64,000 bases of DNA from Agrococcus sp. SGAir0287 (GCF_005484985.1 NZ_CP027942.1:1674001-1738000); one strand, 5' to 3'; counted from the stretch's first letter, positions 47,259-56,563 are shown. Notes: generated by a model from the sequence alone, not told the origin. Program-made: numbers and translations.

Positions 47259-48461
47259 TCAGCCCGCGAGCGCGAGCGCGAGCCGGACGTACGCGCGCGC
47301 GGCGATGCCGAGGTCGGCGATCGCGACGTGCTCGTCGGGCTGATGCGCCTGGCCGGTGATGTCGCCAGGCCCCAGGATGATCGTCGGGCACCCGTGATGC
47401 TCGGCGACGAAGCCGCCCTCGCACGCCGCCGTCCATGCCTCGACGGCGCTCGCACGCCCCTCGGCGGCGAGCGCGTCGACGGCGGTCGCGACGAGCGGAT
47501 GCGTCGCATCGGTGACGAAGCCGGGCATCGCCATGAGCGTGCGTCCCTCGATCGTGCAGCCGAGCGCCTCGACGCGGGGGCGGACGCCGTCGAGGAGCGC
47601 CTGCAGGACCGTCTGCGCATCCTCGCCCGGCATGAGCCGACGATCGACGAGCAGCGCGCACCGATCGGGCACGATCGAGGTCGCGTGCCCGCCGTCGATG
47701 CGGCCCACGCTCCACGACGCCGAGCCGAGCAGCCCGGACGCGCCCGCCCGCAGCGCGGCATGATCGGCCTGGATGGCGTCGACGACGGCCGCGGCGCCGA
47801 CGATCGCGGATGCCCCGTCCTCGGGCCTGCCCGCGTGGGCGGCGCGCCCGTGGACGACGATCTCGTGGTTGGACGCGCCGCGGCACGCGACGACGGTCGC
47901 GAGGTCCGTCGGCTCGGCGACGATGCACGCGCGGTACGGCCTCGGCGGGTGCCGCAGGTGCGCGGCCATGCCGATCGCGAGGTCCTCCTCGTCGGCGGTG
48001 ACGAGCAGCTCGAGCGGCAGATCGGGGCGCACGCGGTGCACTGCCGCGAGCGCCTGCAGCGCAGCAGCGAGGCCGCCCTTCATGTCGGTCGAGCCGCGGC
48101 CGACGAGCCGGCCGTCGACGACCGTCGGCGCGAACGGATCCTGCGTCCAGCCGGGTCCCGCCGGCACGACGTCGCTGTGCCCGAGCACGAGCAGGCCGGC
48201 GCCGCCCGCCGCATCCTCGTCGGGTCCGAAGCGCACGGAGACGTTCGGGCGGTCGGGTGCCGCATCCTCCATCGCCACGCGCCCGCCGAGCCGCGACGCG
48301 ATCGCCGCGAGGGCACGCGCGGCGCGCGCCTCGGTGCCGCCGGGGTTCTCCGACGGCGCGAGGATGAGGCTCGAGGCGTCGGCGACGATCGTCGCCTCGT
48401 CGACGAGCGCGAGCGCGCGCGCGAGGTCGTCGGCGCGCTGCGGCCCGCTCTCGGCGCTCAT
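47259..48461 (-). CDS. M20 family metallohydrolase (ArgE/DapE/ACY1 type)
   Basis: A 400-residue amidohydrolase with the di-zinc motifs LGHSDVVP (His/Asp), GRGSTDMKGG (bridging Asp) and TADEED (catalytic Glu pair), then VAEPTDL and the lid domain. The N-terminal APSENPGG and the C-terminal GPGDITGQAHQPDEH are typical of ArgE/DapE-like proteins. These cleave N-acyl amino acids or peptides. Its ATG overlaps the stop of the M24 gene, so the two act in one operon, possibly on consecutive steps in catabolism of an N-acyl amino compound. Confidence 0.88.
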   Translation of the reverse strand: MSAESGPQRADDLARALALVDEATIVADASSLILAPSENPGGTEARAARALAAIASRLGGRVAMEDAAPDRPNVSVRFGPDEDAAGGAGLLVLGHSDVVPAGPGWTQDPFAPTVVDGRLVGRGSTDMKGGLAAALQALAAVHRVRPDLPLELLVTADEEDLAIGMAAHLRHPPRPYRACIVAEPTDLATVVACRGASNHEIVVHGRAAHAGRPEDGASAIVGAAAVVDAIQADHAALRAGASGLLGSASWSVGRIDGGHATSIVPDRCALLVDRRLMPGEDAQTVLQALLDGVRPRVEALGCTIEGRTLMAMPGFVTDATHPLVATAVDALAAEGRASAVEAWTAACEGGFVAEHHGCPTIILGPGDITGQAHQPDEHVAIADLGIAARAYVRLALALAG

Positions 48462-49624
48462 CGCACCACGAGCTCGCGCGGCACGTGCGTGAGCAGCTCG
48501 ACGCCGGACTCGGTCACGGCCACCGACTCCGACAGCTCGCAGCCGAATCCCGTCATCCACATGCCGGCGATCACGTGCAGCGTCATGCCCGGCTGCAGCG
48601 GCGTCTCGTCGTCGCCGCGCACGGAGACGGTGTGCTCGCCCCAGTCGGGCGGGTAGCCGATGCCGATCGAGTAGCCGAGCCGCGACGCCTTCTCGTAGCC
48701 GGCCCGGTGCAGGTGCGCCTGCCAGATGCCGTGGACCTCGGCGAGCGTCGCCCCCGGCACCATGCCGTCGAGCACGAGGCTCAGCCCGTCGGCGGTCATG
48801 CTCGCGAGGTCGCGCAGCGCACGCGACGGCTCGCCGAGCGACACGGTGCGGGCGAGCGGCGCGTGGTAGCGCTGCGAGACGCCGGCGATCTCGAACGACA
48901 CCGCCTCCCCCGCCTCGAGCACGCGTCCCGAGTAGGTCATGTGGGGCGTGTCGGCCGACTCCCCCGTCGGCAGCATCGGCACGATGGCCGGGTAGTCGCC
49001 CGCGACGCCGTCGACGCCCATCGCCTGCGCGTGCGCGACGACCGCGGCGAGCTCGTGCTGCCCCATGCCTGGCCGGATGGCGTCGAAGCCCGCGAGCATC
49101 GCGGCGGTGCACACGCGACCCGCCTCCCGCATCCGCTCGAGCTCCGCGGTGCTCTTCACGAGCCGCACCCAGTTCACGAGCTGGTGGTCGTCGACGAGCC
49201 TCCACTCGGGCGCCGCCTCGCCGAGCGCGAGGTACGAGCGCACGGTGAGGAAGTGCGCCTCGGTCTCGACGCCGACGCGTCCCGCGCGCACGAGACCGCG
49301 CTCGCGCAGCGCCGCGACGATCCACGCGAACGGATGCCGATCCGCCTGGTGCACCCACGACTCCGGGTACCCGAGGATGCGGGACGTCGGCAGCTGCGCC
49401 GTGCGGTGCGCGCCGTTCGCGTCCATGGCGCGCAACGCGAGCACGGGCTCCGCGTCGTGGGTGACGAGCAGCACCTGCGGCATGTAGAACGACCAGGCGT
49501 CGTAGCCGGTCAGGTAGTGGATGTTCGCCGGGTCGGCGACGAGCAGCGCGTCGAGCCCCGCCTCGGCCATGCGCCGCCGTACGGCGACGAGGCGGGCGGC
49601 GAGCTCGTCGGGGTCGAAGGACAT
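48458..49624 (-). CDS. M24 family protein, creatinase/ectoine hydrolase-like
   Basis: A 388-residue pita-bread-fold protein with an N-terminal creatinase domain (residues 1-150, NIHYLTGYDAWSFY) and a C-terminal M24 domain. The C-terminal stretch IGIGYPPDWGEH with LHVIAGMWMTGFGCELSESV recalls ectoine hydrolase (DoeA/EutD) and creatinase rather than true aminopeptidases. The usual metal ligands are largely replaced (FEIAGV, HAPLART, VIAGMW), in line with the metal-independent members. With the coupled M20 enzyme it might open and deacylate ectoine or a similar compound; this is inference. The other ectoine catabolism genes are not adjacent. Confidence 0.8.
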   Translation of the reverse strand: MSFDPDELAARLVAVRRRMAEAGLDALLVADPANIHYLTGYDAWSFYMPQVLLVTHDAEPVLALRAMDANGAHRTAQLPTSRILGYPESWVHQADRHPFAWIVAALRERGLVRAGRVGVETEAHFLTVRSYLALGEAAPEWRLVDDHQLVNWVRLVKSTAELERMREAGRVCTAAMLAGFDAIRPGMGQHELAAVVAHAQAMGVDGVAGDYPAIVPMLPTGESADTPHMTYSGRVLEAGEAVSFEIAGVSQRYHAPLARTVSLGEPSRALRDLASMTADGLSLVLDGMVPGATLAEVHGIWQAHLHRAGYEKASRLGYSIGIGYPPDWGEHTVSVRGDDETPLQPGMTLHVIAGMWMTGFGCELSESVAVTESGVELLTHVPRELVVR

Positions 49625-49839
49625 GCGGGATCCTCTCGAAGCAGCGGATGCCGTCACGCTACCGGCGGCTCGGGCCGTACGGCGGCGCGGGGGGCCGCAC
49701 GGCTCGTGATCGAGGACCCGACGCGCCCAGCGTTCCCGCATCCGGGCGCACGAGCGAGGAACGGGATCATCCGCAGGGATGACGCGGAGCGACCGAGCGG
49801 CCGACGACGACGCGCACCGGCGCGACGGAGGCTGAGGGC

Positions 49840-50958
49840 ATGACGCGAACCGCACTGCTCGCAGCGCCCGAGCTGCACGTCGACCTCGACGCGCTCGGCG
49901 CCAACGCGCGCACCTTCCGCAGCCGCTCGCGCGGCCTCCTCGCCGTCGTCAAGGCCGACGCGTTCGGGCACGGCGACGTCGCCGCACACCTGCTGAGGCA
50001 CGGCGCCGACTGGCTCGGCACGACCTCCCTCGACGAGGCCGTGGCGCTGCGCGAGCGCACCGGAGCGCGCACGCTCGCGTGGCTCGCCTCCCCCGCCGCC
50101 GACTTCGATCCGGCCGTCGCGGCGGGCGTCGACGTCGCCGTGCCCTCCGTCGACCACCTCCGCGCCGTCGTCGCGGCGGCGAGGGCGACGGGCACGCGTG
50201 CCCGCGTCCATCTGCACGTCGACCTCGGCATCGCTCGCGACGGCGCGCCGCGCGCTGCGTGGCGGGAGCTCGTGACGCTCGCCGGCGGGCTCGCGCACCT
50301 GGGCGTCGTCGAGGCCGTGGGCGTCATGGGCCACCTGAGCCACGCCGCGCACCCGGACGACCCGCACAACCGCACCGAGCGGATGCTGTTCGACAACGCG
50401 GTGCGCACGGCGATGCGGCGCGGCTTCGTGCCCCAGGTGCGCCACGTCGCCGCGTCCGCTGCGGCGCTGCGGGGCGTCGGCACCGACTGCGAGCTCGTGC
50501 GCGTCGGCGCGGGCCTCTACGGCATCGACCCCGCGGGCGGCGACGGGCTCGAGCCGGTCATCGCGCTCACGGCGCCCGCCGTCGTCGTGCGGGACGTCGC
50601 CGCCGGCACGGGCGTCGGCTACGACCACGCGTGGGTGGCCGAGCGGGGCACGCGGCTCGCGACCCTCCCGGTCGGCTACGCGGACGGCATCCCGCGCGTC
50701 GCGTCGGGTCGGGCGGAGGTGCTCGTGCGCGGACGGCGGGCGCGCGTCGTCGGGGCGATCTCGATGGACCAGATCGTCGTCGACGTCGGCGACGCGGGCG
50801 TCGAGCCCGGCGAGGCGATCACGCTCGTCGGCACGGAGCCCGGCGCACCGACGCTCGGCGAGTGGGCAGGATGGTCGGGCACGATCGCGCACGACGTCGT
50901 CACGCATCTCGGCGCCCGCTGGCGGCGATCGTTCACGGGAGGCTCGGCATGCGCGTGA
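49840..50958 (+). CDS. alr: alanine racemase
   Basis: A 372-residue PLP enzyme that interconverts L- and D-alanine for peptidoglycan. The PLP Lys38 lies in AVVKADAFGHG, and the second catalytic base is the Tyr in GVGYDHAWV. Other signatures are HLHVDLGIARDG, ELVRVGAGLYGIDP and SMDQIVVDVG. The ATG has an excellent ribosome-binding site (ggaggctgaggg). It overlaps the D-Ala-D-Ala ligase gene by ten bases, an operon making the peptidoglycan dipeptide. Confidence 0.94.
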   Translation: MTRTALLAAPELHVDLDALGANARTFRSRSRGLLAVVKADAFGHGDVAAHLLRHGADWLGTTSLDEAVALRERTGARTLAWLASPAADFDPAVAAGVDVAVPSVDHLRAVVAAARATGTRARVHLHVDLGIARDGAPRAAWRELVTLAGGLAHLGVVEAVGVMGHLSHAAHPDDPHNRTERMLFDNAVRTAMRRGFVPQVRHVAASAAALRGVGTDCELVRVGAGLYGIDPAGGDGLEPVIALTAPAVVVRDVAAGTGVGYDHAWVAERGTRLATLPVGYADGIPRVASGRAEVLVRGRRARVVGAISMDQIVVDVGDAGVEPGEAITLVGTEPGAPTLGEWAGWSGTIAHDVVTHLGARWRRSFTGGSACA

Positions 50959-51872
50959 TGGTGGTCGGCGGCGGCATCAGCCACGAGCACGACGTGTCGC
51001 TCGCGAGCGCCGCCGCGGTCGCGGACGCCCTCGCGTCGCGGCACGCCGTCGTGCGCGCGACGATCGCGCATGACGGCACGTGGAGGGTCGACGGCGAGCC
51101 GCTCGCTCCTGCGGCGCTCGTCGACGCGCTCGCGGCCGTCGACGTCGTCTTCCCGGCGCTGCACGGCGCCGGCGGCGAGGACGGCGCGCTGCAGGGCTTC
51201 CTCGCGACGCTCGGCGTGCCGTTCGTCGGCTGCGGCGTCGAGGCGAGCGCCGTCTGCATGCGCAAGGACGTGACGAAGGCCGTGCTCGCGGCGCACGGCG
51301 TGGCCACGGTCGAGGGCCGCGTCGTCGCCACGCCCGCGGAGGCGGATGCGGCGGTGGCGGCGCTCGGCGCGCCCGTCGTGGTGAAGCCGCTCGCCGACGG
51401 GTCGAGCGTGGGGCTGCGCGTCGCGTGCACGGTCGAGGAGGTCCGGGCGGCGTGCGCCGACGGTCCGATGCTCGTCGAGCGGTACGCGGGCGGCATGGAG
51501 GTCGACGTCGCGATCGTGGAGCTCGACGGCGTGCTGCGCATCGGCTCCCCGCTCGAGATCGTGCGCGAGGTGGGCGGCGTGTTCGACGCGTCGGCGAAGT
51601 ACGGCGGCGAGCCGCCGTTCGTCGTGCCAGCCCGGCTCCCGCCTGCGGTGCGCGAGCGGCTGGAGGGCGAGTCGCTGCGCGTCTTCGCGGCGCTCGGCTG
51701 CCGTGGCCTCGCGCGGGTCGACTGGTTCGTCGACGGCGACAAGCTCGTGTGCAACGAGGTGAACACGATGCCCGGCATGACCGCGCGCAGCCAGCTGCCG
51801 CGGATGCTCGCCGACGTCGGCGTGCCGTTCGAGGACCTCGTCGACGGCCTCGTGCGCGGCGCGACCGGCTAG
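50949..51872 (+). CDS. ddl: D-alanine-D-alanine ligase
   Basis: A 307-residue ATP-grasp ligase that joins two D-alanines. Landmarks are GGGISHEHDVSLASA, FPALHGAGGEDGALQG, VVKPLADGSSVGLR, MLVERYAGGMEVDVAI and the metal-binding NEVNTMPGMTARS. The loop AKYGGEPPF keeps the Lys-Tyr pair expected for D-Ala at the second site, unlike VanA-type ligases. It is of the short DdlB class. The stop codon overlaps the stop of the convergent dehydrogenase gene by four bases. Confidence 0.94.
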   Translation: MRVMVVGGGISHEHDVSLASAAAVADALASRHAVVRATIAHDGTWRVDGEPLAPAALVDALAAVDVVFPALHGAGGEDGALQGFLATLGVPFVGCGVEASAVCMRKDVTKAVLAAHGVATVEGRVVATPAEADAAVAALGAPVVVKPLADGSSVGLRVACTVEEVRAACADGPMLVERYAGGMEVDVAIVELDGVLRIGSPLEIVREVGGVFDASAKYGGEPPFVVPARLPPAVRERLEGESLRVFAALGCRGLARVDWFVDGDKLVCNEVNTMPGMTARSQLPRMLADVGVPFEDLVDGLVRGATG

Positions 51873-52984
51873 GGCTCGAGGTCGACGATCTGCCGCAGCG
51901 CCGTGCCGTCGGCGAGCGCATCCATGCCCGCGGCGACGTCGTCGAGGCGGATGCGGCTCGACACGAGCACCCCGACGTCGAGCCGGCCCGCGCGCCACAT
52001 GTCGGCGTATCGAGGGATGTCGCGGGAGGGCACCGCCGAGCCGAGGTAGCTGCCCACGAGCGAGCGGCCCTCGCCGACGAGCGCGGCGGGCGACAGCGAC
52101 AGCCGCGCGTCGGGATGCGGCAGGCCGACGGTGACGGTGCGACCGCCGGGTGCCGTGAGCGCGACGGCGGCCTCGAGCGCCGGCACCGCGCCGGCGGCCT
52201 CGACGACGCTCGCGAGCCGCTCCCCCGAGTCGACCAGGTCGTCGGCGGTAATGGCGCGGGCACCGAGTCGCTCCGCGAGCGCGCGCTTCTCGGGCACGGG
52301 GTCGATCGCGACGACCTCCACGTCGGGCACGCCGAGCGCGACGAGCACCGCCGCCATGCCGACGCCGCCGAGGCCGACGACGCCGATGGTCTCGCCGGGC
52401 TGCGGACGGGCCGCGTTGAGCACGGCGCCGCCGCCCGTGAGCACGGCGCAGCCGAGGAGCGCCGCCACATCTGCGGGCACGTCCTGCGCGACCCGCACGA
52501 CCGACCGGTGGTCGACGACCGCGTGGGTCGCGAAGCCCGAGACGCCGAGGTGATGATGCACGGGCTCGCCGCCGAGGCCGAGCCGGCGCTCGCCCGACAG
52601 CAGCGTGCCGGCCGCGTTCGACGCCGAGCCGCGCTCGCACGGGCTCGCGCCGTCCGAGGCGCAGCCGCGGCAGTCGCCGCAGCGCGGCAGGAACGTCATG
52701 ACGACCCGGTCCCCCTCGGCGAGGCCGGGCACGTCGGCGCCGACCTCCTCGACGATGCCCGCCGCCTCGTGGCCGAGCAGCATCGGCACCGGGCGCGCTC
52801 GGTTCCCGTCGACGACCGAGAGGTCGGAGTGGCACAGGCCCGCGCACTCGATGCGCACGCGCAGCTCGGTGGCGCCGGGAGCGGCGAGCTCGAGCGTCTC
52901 GACGCGCAGCGGCCGCGACCGCGCGTAGGGGCGCTCCGCGCCGATCTCGTGCAGCACGGCCCCGCGGATGGACGTCGTCGTCAT
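51869..52984 (-). CDS. zinc-dependent alcohol dehydrogenase (class III/AdhE2-like MDR)
   Basis: A 371-residue medium-chain dehydrogenase. Catalytic zinc ligands are Cys in ECAGLCHSDLS and His/Glu in LLGHEAAGIVEEVG. The structural-zinc lobe is CGDCRGCASDGASPC, and the coenzyme fold has GVVGLGGVGMAAVLVALG. The pattern resembles actinobacterial alcohol dehydrogenases related to mycothiol-dependent formaldehyde dehydrogenase. The substrate is not defined. The ATG is 22 nt downstream of the amidase stop region on the opposite transcriptional side, with no shared operon evident. Confidence 0.9.
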   Translation of the reverse strand: MTTTSIRGAVLHEIGAERPYARSRPLRVETLELAAPGATELRVRIECAGLCHSDLSVVDGNRARPVPMLLGHEAAGIVEEVGADVPGLAEGDRVVMTFLPRCGDCRGCASDGASPCERGSASNAAGTLLSGERRLGLGGEPVHHHLGVSGFATHAVVDHRSVVRVAQDVPADVAALLGCAVLTGGGAVLNAARPQPGETIGVVGLGGVGMAAVLVALGVPDVEVVAIDPVPEKRALAERLGARAITADDLVDSGERLASVVEAAGAVPALEAAVALTAPGGRTVTVGLPHPDARLSLSPAALVGEGRSLVGSYLGSAVPSRDIPRYADMWRAGRLDVGVLVSSRIRLDDVAAGMDALADGTALRQIVDLEP

Positions 52985-53006
52985 GCCGCCAGTCTCGCAG
53001 GCCGCC

Positions 53007-54716
53007 TCAGAGCCGCGGCGTGCGCGGCGGCTCGGTGCGCCGGTCGCCCGTCGCCTCGAACGCGGCGCCCAGCCGCAGCAGCGCCGTGTCGTCCCATGCG
53101 CGACCCGCGAACGTCAGGCCCACCGGCATGCCGATGTCGGCCATCGTGCCCATCGGCACCGTGACCGTCGGGATGCCGAGGTGGCGGATGACGAGGTTGC
53201 CGTTCGCCACCCACACGCCGTTCCTCCAGCCCGCATCCGCCGACGCCGGGTTCGCGTCCATGTCGGCAGGCCCGACGTCGGCGACGGCGGGGAAGACGAT
53301 CGCATCGAGCCGCAGCTCGTCCATCCACGCCTCGAGGTCGATGCGCCGCGTCTCCTCGAGCCCGCGCAGGCCGTCCTCGAGCTCGGGCATGTCGCGCCAG
53401 GTGACGCCGGGATGCTCGGCGACCCACGCGGGGTAGGCGGGCACGTCGTCGTCGAAGCCGTCGTAGCGATCGGGCAGCGCACCGGCGGGATGCGGGGCGA
53501 TCGCGGCGCCGTCGACGCCCGCGAGCGTCGAGAGCGCCGAGTCGCCGTTGGCGGCGAGGAAGTCGTCCCACGACCACGCCGACAGGTCGAGGATCTCGCG
53601 CCGCAGGTACGCGGGGCTCACGAGGCCGCGCGTCGCGATCGTCGGCGCGCCGGGTCGGTCGCCCTCGTAGCGCGTCACGACCGGCAGGTCGACCTCGACG
53701 ACCGTCGCGCCCGCGGCCTCGAGGTCGCGGCGCGCGGCCGCCCAGAGGTCGAGCGACGAGCGCCGCGGGCGGATGGCGCGCCCGGTGGGTCCGCCGATGC
53801 CGCCGTCGGGGTTCGTGCCGGCCTCCGGGTCGGTGCCGAGGTACATGCGCGGCACGCCGAGCCGCACGCCCTCGAGCGCGCGAGGGCCGTCGGCGGCGAG
53901 CGCGACGTACGAGACCGGGCGCACGGCGGACGCGGCGGGGATCGGCACCCACGGCTGCGTGCGCCAGAGGTCGCCGCGCGTGTCGGGGTCGTCGGCGACG
54001 ACGACGTCGAGCACCGCGAGCAGGTCGGCCATCGTGCGCGCGTGCGGCACGACGACGTCCATCGTCGGCACGAGCGGCCAGTTGCCGCGCGTCGAGATGA
54101 CGCCGCGCGAGGGCGTGTAGGCGCACAGGGCGTTGTTCGACGCCGGCCCGCGGCCGCTCGACCACGTCTCCTCGCCGAGGCCGAAGGCCGCCATGCTCGC
54201 CGCCGTCGCCGTGCCGGAGCCGTTCGACGAGCCGGAGGCGAACGGCGCCGTGAGCCAGTCCGCCGAGTACGGCGACTCGGCGCGGCCGTAGAGGCCGCGC
54301 TGCATGCCGCCGTTGGCCATCGGCGGCATGTTCGTGAGCCCGAGGCAGATGGCACCGGCTGCACGCAGCCGCTCGATCGTGAAGGCGTCGCGCTGCGCGA
54401 CGAGGTCTGCGAACGCGGGGCTGCCAGCCGCCGCCGTGAGCCCCCGCACGAGGTACGAGTCCTTCGCCGTGTAGGGGATGCCGTCAAGCGGGCCGAGCGC
54501 GGCGCCGCGCGCCCGGCGCGCATCCGACGCCGCGGCCTCTGCGAGCGCATCCGGGTTGCGCACGACCACCGCGTTCAGCCGTGTCTTCGTCTCGGGACCG
54601 TCGTAGGCGTCGAGGCGCGCGAGGTAGGCCTCGACGAGCTCGACCGCGGTCGTCTCGCCGCTCGCCAGCGCCGCGCCGAGGTCGGCGATCGTCGCCTCGA
54701 CGACGTCGACGCTCAT
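53007..54716 (-). CDS. amidase signature family hydrolase
   Basis: A 569-residue amidase with a Ser-cisSer-Lys site: Lys85 in GIPYTAKDSY, cis-Ser163 in FASGSSNGSGTA and the nucleophile probably Ser187 in ETWSSGRGPAS. The last segment departs from the usual TDTGGSIRxPA, so the exact nucleophile should be confirmed by alignment. The C-terminus with GIPTVTVPMGT is typical. It hydrolyses a carboxamide; its ATG overlaps the agmatine deiminase stop (ATGA). Agmatine deiminase yields N-carbamoylputrescine, so an amidase acting on that or a related compound is an attractive guess. Confidence 0.87.
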   Translation of the reverse strand: MSVDVVEATIADLGAALASGETTAVELVEAYLARLDAYDGPETKTRLNAVVVRNPDALAEAAASDARRARGAALGPLDGIPYTAKDSYLVRGLTAAAGSPAFADLVAQRDAFTIERLRAAGAICLGLTNMPPMANGGMQRGLYGRAESPYSADWLTAPFASGSSNGSGTATAASMAAFGLGEETWSSGRGPASNNALCAYTPSRGVISTRGNWPLVPTMDVVVPHARTMADLLAVLDVVVADDPDTRGDLWRTQPWVPIPAASAVRPVSYVALAADGPRALEGVRLGVPRMYLGTDPEAGTNPDGGIGGPTGRAIRPRRSSLDLWAAARRDLEAAGATVVEVDLPVVTRYEGDRPGAPTIATRGLVSPAYLRREILDLSAWSWDDFLAANGDSALSTLAGVDGAAIAPHPAGALPDRYDGFDDDVPAYPAWVAEHPGVTWRDMPELEDGLRGLEETRRIDLEAWMDELRLDAIVFPAVADVGPADMDANPASADAGWRNGVWVANGNLVIRHLGIPTVTVPMGTMADIGMPVGLTFAGRAWDDTALLRLGAAFEATGDRRTEPPRTPRL

Positions 54717-55771
54717 CGCTGCGCCGCCGGGCGGTCGTCGCGCGGGAGCGCGGGCTGCTGCTGCGTGATGCAGTGGATGCCGCCGCCGCGCGCGAAGATC
54801 TCGCGCGCGTCGACGGTCACGACCCGGCGGCCGGGGTATGCGTCCTCGAGGATGGCGCGCGCCTCGGCGTCGGCGCGCTCCTCGCCGAACCCGCACGCGA
54901 CGACGCCGTCGTTCACGACGAGGTGGTTGACGTACGACCAGTCGACGAAGCCCTCGTCGTCGCGGAGCGTCGCGGGAGCGGGGAGGTCGACGATCTCGAG
55001 CCTGCGGCCGGCGGAGTCCGTCTCCTCGGCGAGCAGGGCGCGCAGCTCGGCGCTCACGGCATGGTCGGGATGCGCGGCGTCGCGCTGCGCGTGCAGCAGC
55101 AGCCTGCCGGGCGAGGGGATGGTCGCGACGATGTCGACGTGCCCCTTCGTGCCGAAGCGGTCGTAGTCGCGCGTGAGGCCGCGCGGCAGCCAGATCGCGT
55201 GGGTCGCGCCGATCGTCCGCGCCATCTCCGCCTCGACCCGCGCGGCGTCGGCGTAGGGGTTCCGCTCGGCGCCGAGCTGCACGGTCTTCGTGAGCAGCAC
55301 GGTGCCCTCGCCGTCGACGTGGATGCCGCCGCCCTCGTTGACGAGCACCGACGAGACGAGCTCGGCGTCGACGAGCCCCGCGACGATGCGGGCGATCTCG
55401 TTCGAGCGCTCGGCGTTCGCCCAGTCCGGGGCGCCCCAGCCGTTGAAGATCCAGTCGACGGCGCCGAGCACGCCCGGGCGCTCGTCGTCGACGACGAACG
55501 TCGGCCCGAAGTCGCGCATCCAGAACTCGTCGAGCGGCGCCTCGACGATCTCGACCGCGGAGCCGAGCATGCGCCGTGCGCGCGTCGTCTCGGTGGGGTC
55601 GACGACCATCGTCACGGGCTCGAACTCGGCCGTCGCGAGCGCGACGTCGGTCCACGCGCGGTAGCCCGCCTCGCGCTCCGCGTCCGTCTCGCCGAGGGTC
55701 ACGCCCTCGCACGGGAAGGCCATCCAGGTCCGCTCGTGGGGTGCGGTCTCCGGGGGCATGCGCCAGGCCAT
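54713..55771 (-). CDS. aguA: agmatine deiminase (peptidylarginine deiminase-like)
   Basis: A 352-residue member of the PPAD family that converts agmatine to N-carbamoylputrescine and ammonia. Signatures are MPPETAPHERTWMAFP at the N-terminus, FWMRDFGPTFVV, the NEGGGIHVDGEG segment with the catalytic His, and Cys334 in GGGIHCITQQQP. Length fits the family (about 350-370). The ATG with GGAGG upstream was preferred over an in-frame start 15 codons earlier, which would lie in the palindromic operator. It is the first gene of an operon with the amidase. Confidence 0.92.
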   Translation of the reverse strand: MAWRMPPETAPHERTWMAFPCEGVTLGETDAEREAGYRAWTDVALATAEFEPVTMVVDPTETTRARRMLGSAVEIVEAPLDEFWMRDFGPTFVVDDERPGVLGAVDWIFNGWGAPDWANAERSNEIARIVAGLVDAELVSSVLVNEGGGIHVDGEGTVLLTKTVQLGAERNPYADAARVEAEMARTIGATHAIWLPRGLTRDYDRFGTKGHVDIVATIPSPGRLLLHAQRDAAHPDHAVSAELRALLAEETDSAGRRLEIVDLPAPATLRDDEGFVDWSYVNHLVVNDGVVACGFGEERADAEARAILEDAYPGRRVVTVDAREIFARGGGIHCITQQQPALPRDDRPAAQR

Positions 55772-55800
55772 GGATCCTCCGTCGTCTCGGCCTCGTTCTA

Positions 55801-55816
55801 TTGAACGAGTGTTCAA
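55801..55816. promoter_or_regulatory. palindromic operator upstream of aguA-amidase
   Basis: TTGAACGAGTGTTCAA has 6-bp inverted arms around 4 bases, 30-45 bp upstream of the aguA ATG and in the AT-richest spot of the region. It is a typical TetR-family operator shape and lies next to a TetR gene, so autonomous control of aguA-amidase is likely. Confidence 0.6.
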
Positions 55817-55846
55817 AGCAACGCTACGACGCAGATGCGGCCGTCG

Positions 55847-56467
55847 TCAACGATCGATCGCCGCCTGCGGCCGCAACCACGCCTCCACCGACGCGACGGC
55901 GTCGGCGATCGACGGCCGCGCTGCGTCCTCGCGCACGAGCGACTGCGCGTTGAGGCCGTCGACGAACGCGAGCACGCGCCACGCGGCGCGGTCGACGTCG
56001 TCGACCGCGAGCGCGCCCGCCGCGACGCCCTCGGCGATCGTCGTCGCGAGGAGCGCGTGCCACGCATCCATCTGCTCGCGCACGGCCACCGCGAGCGCGG
56101 GATTGGCGCGGCCGAGCGCCCATCCCTCCACCCAGAGCACCGTCACCTCGTCGCGCGAGCCGTCGAGGACCGTCTCGAGCAGGGCGCGGATGCGATCGGC
56201 GGGCGATCCGGCTGCGGCGACGACGTCGCGCACCTCGGCGACCTCGGCGCCGACGACGTCGCGGTAGACGCGCGCGACGAGCTCGTGCACGGAGGGGAAG
56301 TAGTGGGCGACGAGCCCCTGCGTCACGCCCGCGCGCTCGGCGACCGCGCGGACCGTCAGCGCGGCGAGCCCCTCCGCACGCGCGAGCCCGGTGGCCGCGT
56401 CGAGGATCTCGGCGGCGCGCTCGCCCGCCGACTTGCGGGTGCGGCGGGGGCGGTCGTCGGGTGCCAT
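55847..56467 (-). CDS. TetR-family transcriptional regulator
   Basis: A 206-residue regulator with an N-terminal HTH: ERAAEILDAATGLARAEGL, then VRAVAERAGVTQGLVAHYFP, the classic TetR recognition helix ending in HYF. The C-terminal ligand-binding half is helical (VLDGSRDEVTVLWVEGW, then VDRAAWRVLAFVDGLNAQS), similar to BetI-like members. It lies upstream of aguA on the same strand and probably binds the palindrome at 55801-55816, perhaps sensing a polyamine or amide. The ATG is 8 nt after a TAGTGT box. Confidence 0.9.
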   Translation of the reverse strand: MAPDDRPRRTRKSAGERAAEILDAATGLARAEGLAALTVRAVAERAGVTQGLVAHYFPSVHELVARVYRDVVGAEVAEVRDVVAAAGSPADRIRALLETVLDGSRDEVTVLWVEGWALGRANPALAVAVREQMDAWHALLATTIAEGVAAGALAVDDVDRAAWRVLAFVDGLNAQSLVREDAARPSIADAVASVEAWLRPQAAIDR

Positions 56468-56563
56468 CGCTCGTGACACTACCCGCGCGCGCCGGACGGC
56501 CCCTCGCGACCGCGCAGCGCGGACCACTCCCCCGCAGCGCCTCGTTCGGCATACGCTCGCCCC

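Noticed and set aside
50949..51872. Possible glycopeptide-resistance ligase (VanA-type)
   Set aside because: The loop keeps the Lys-Tyr pair of D-Ala-D-Ala ligases, and no vanH or vanX homologue adjoins it.
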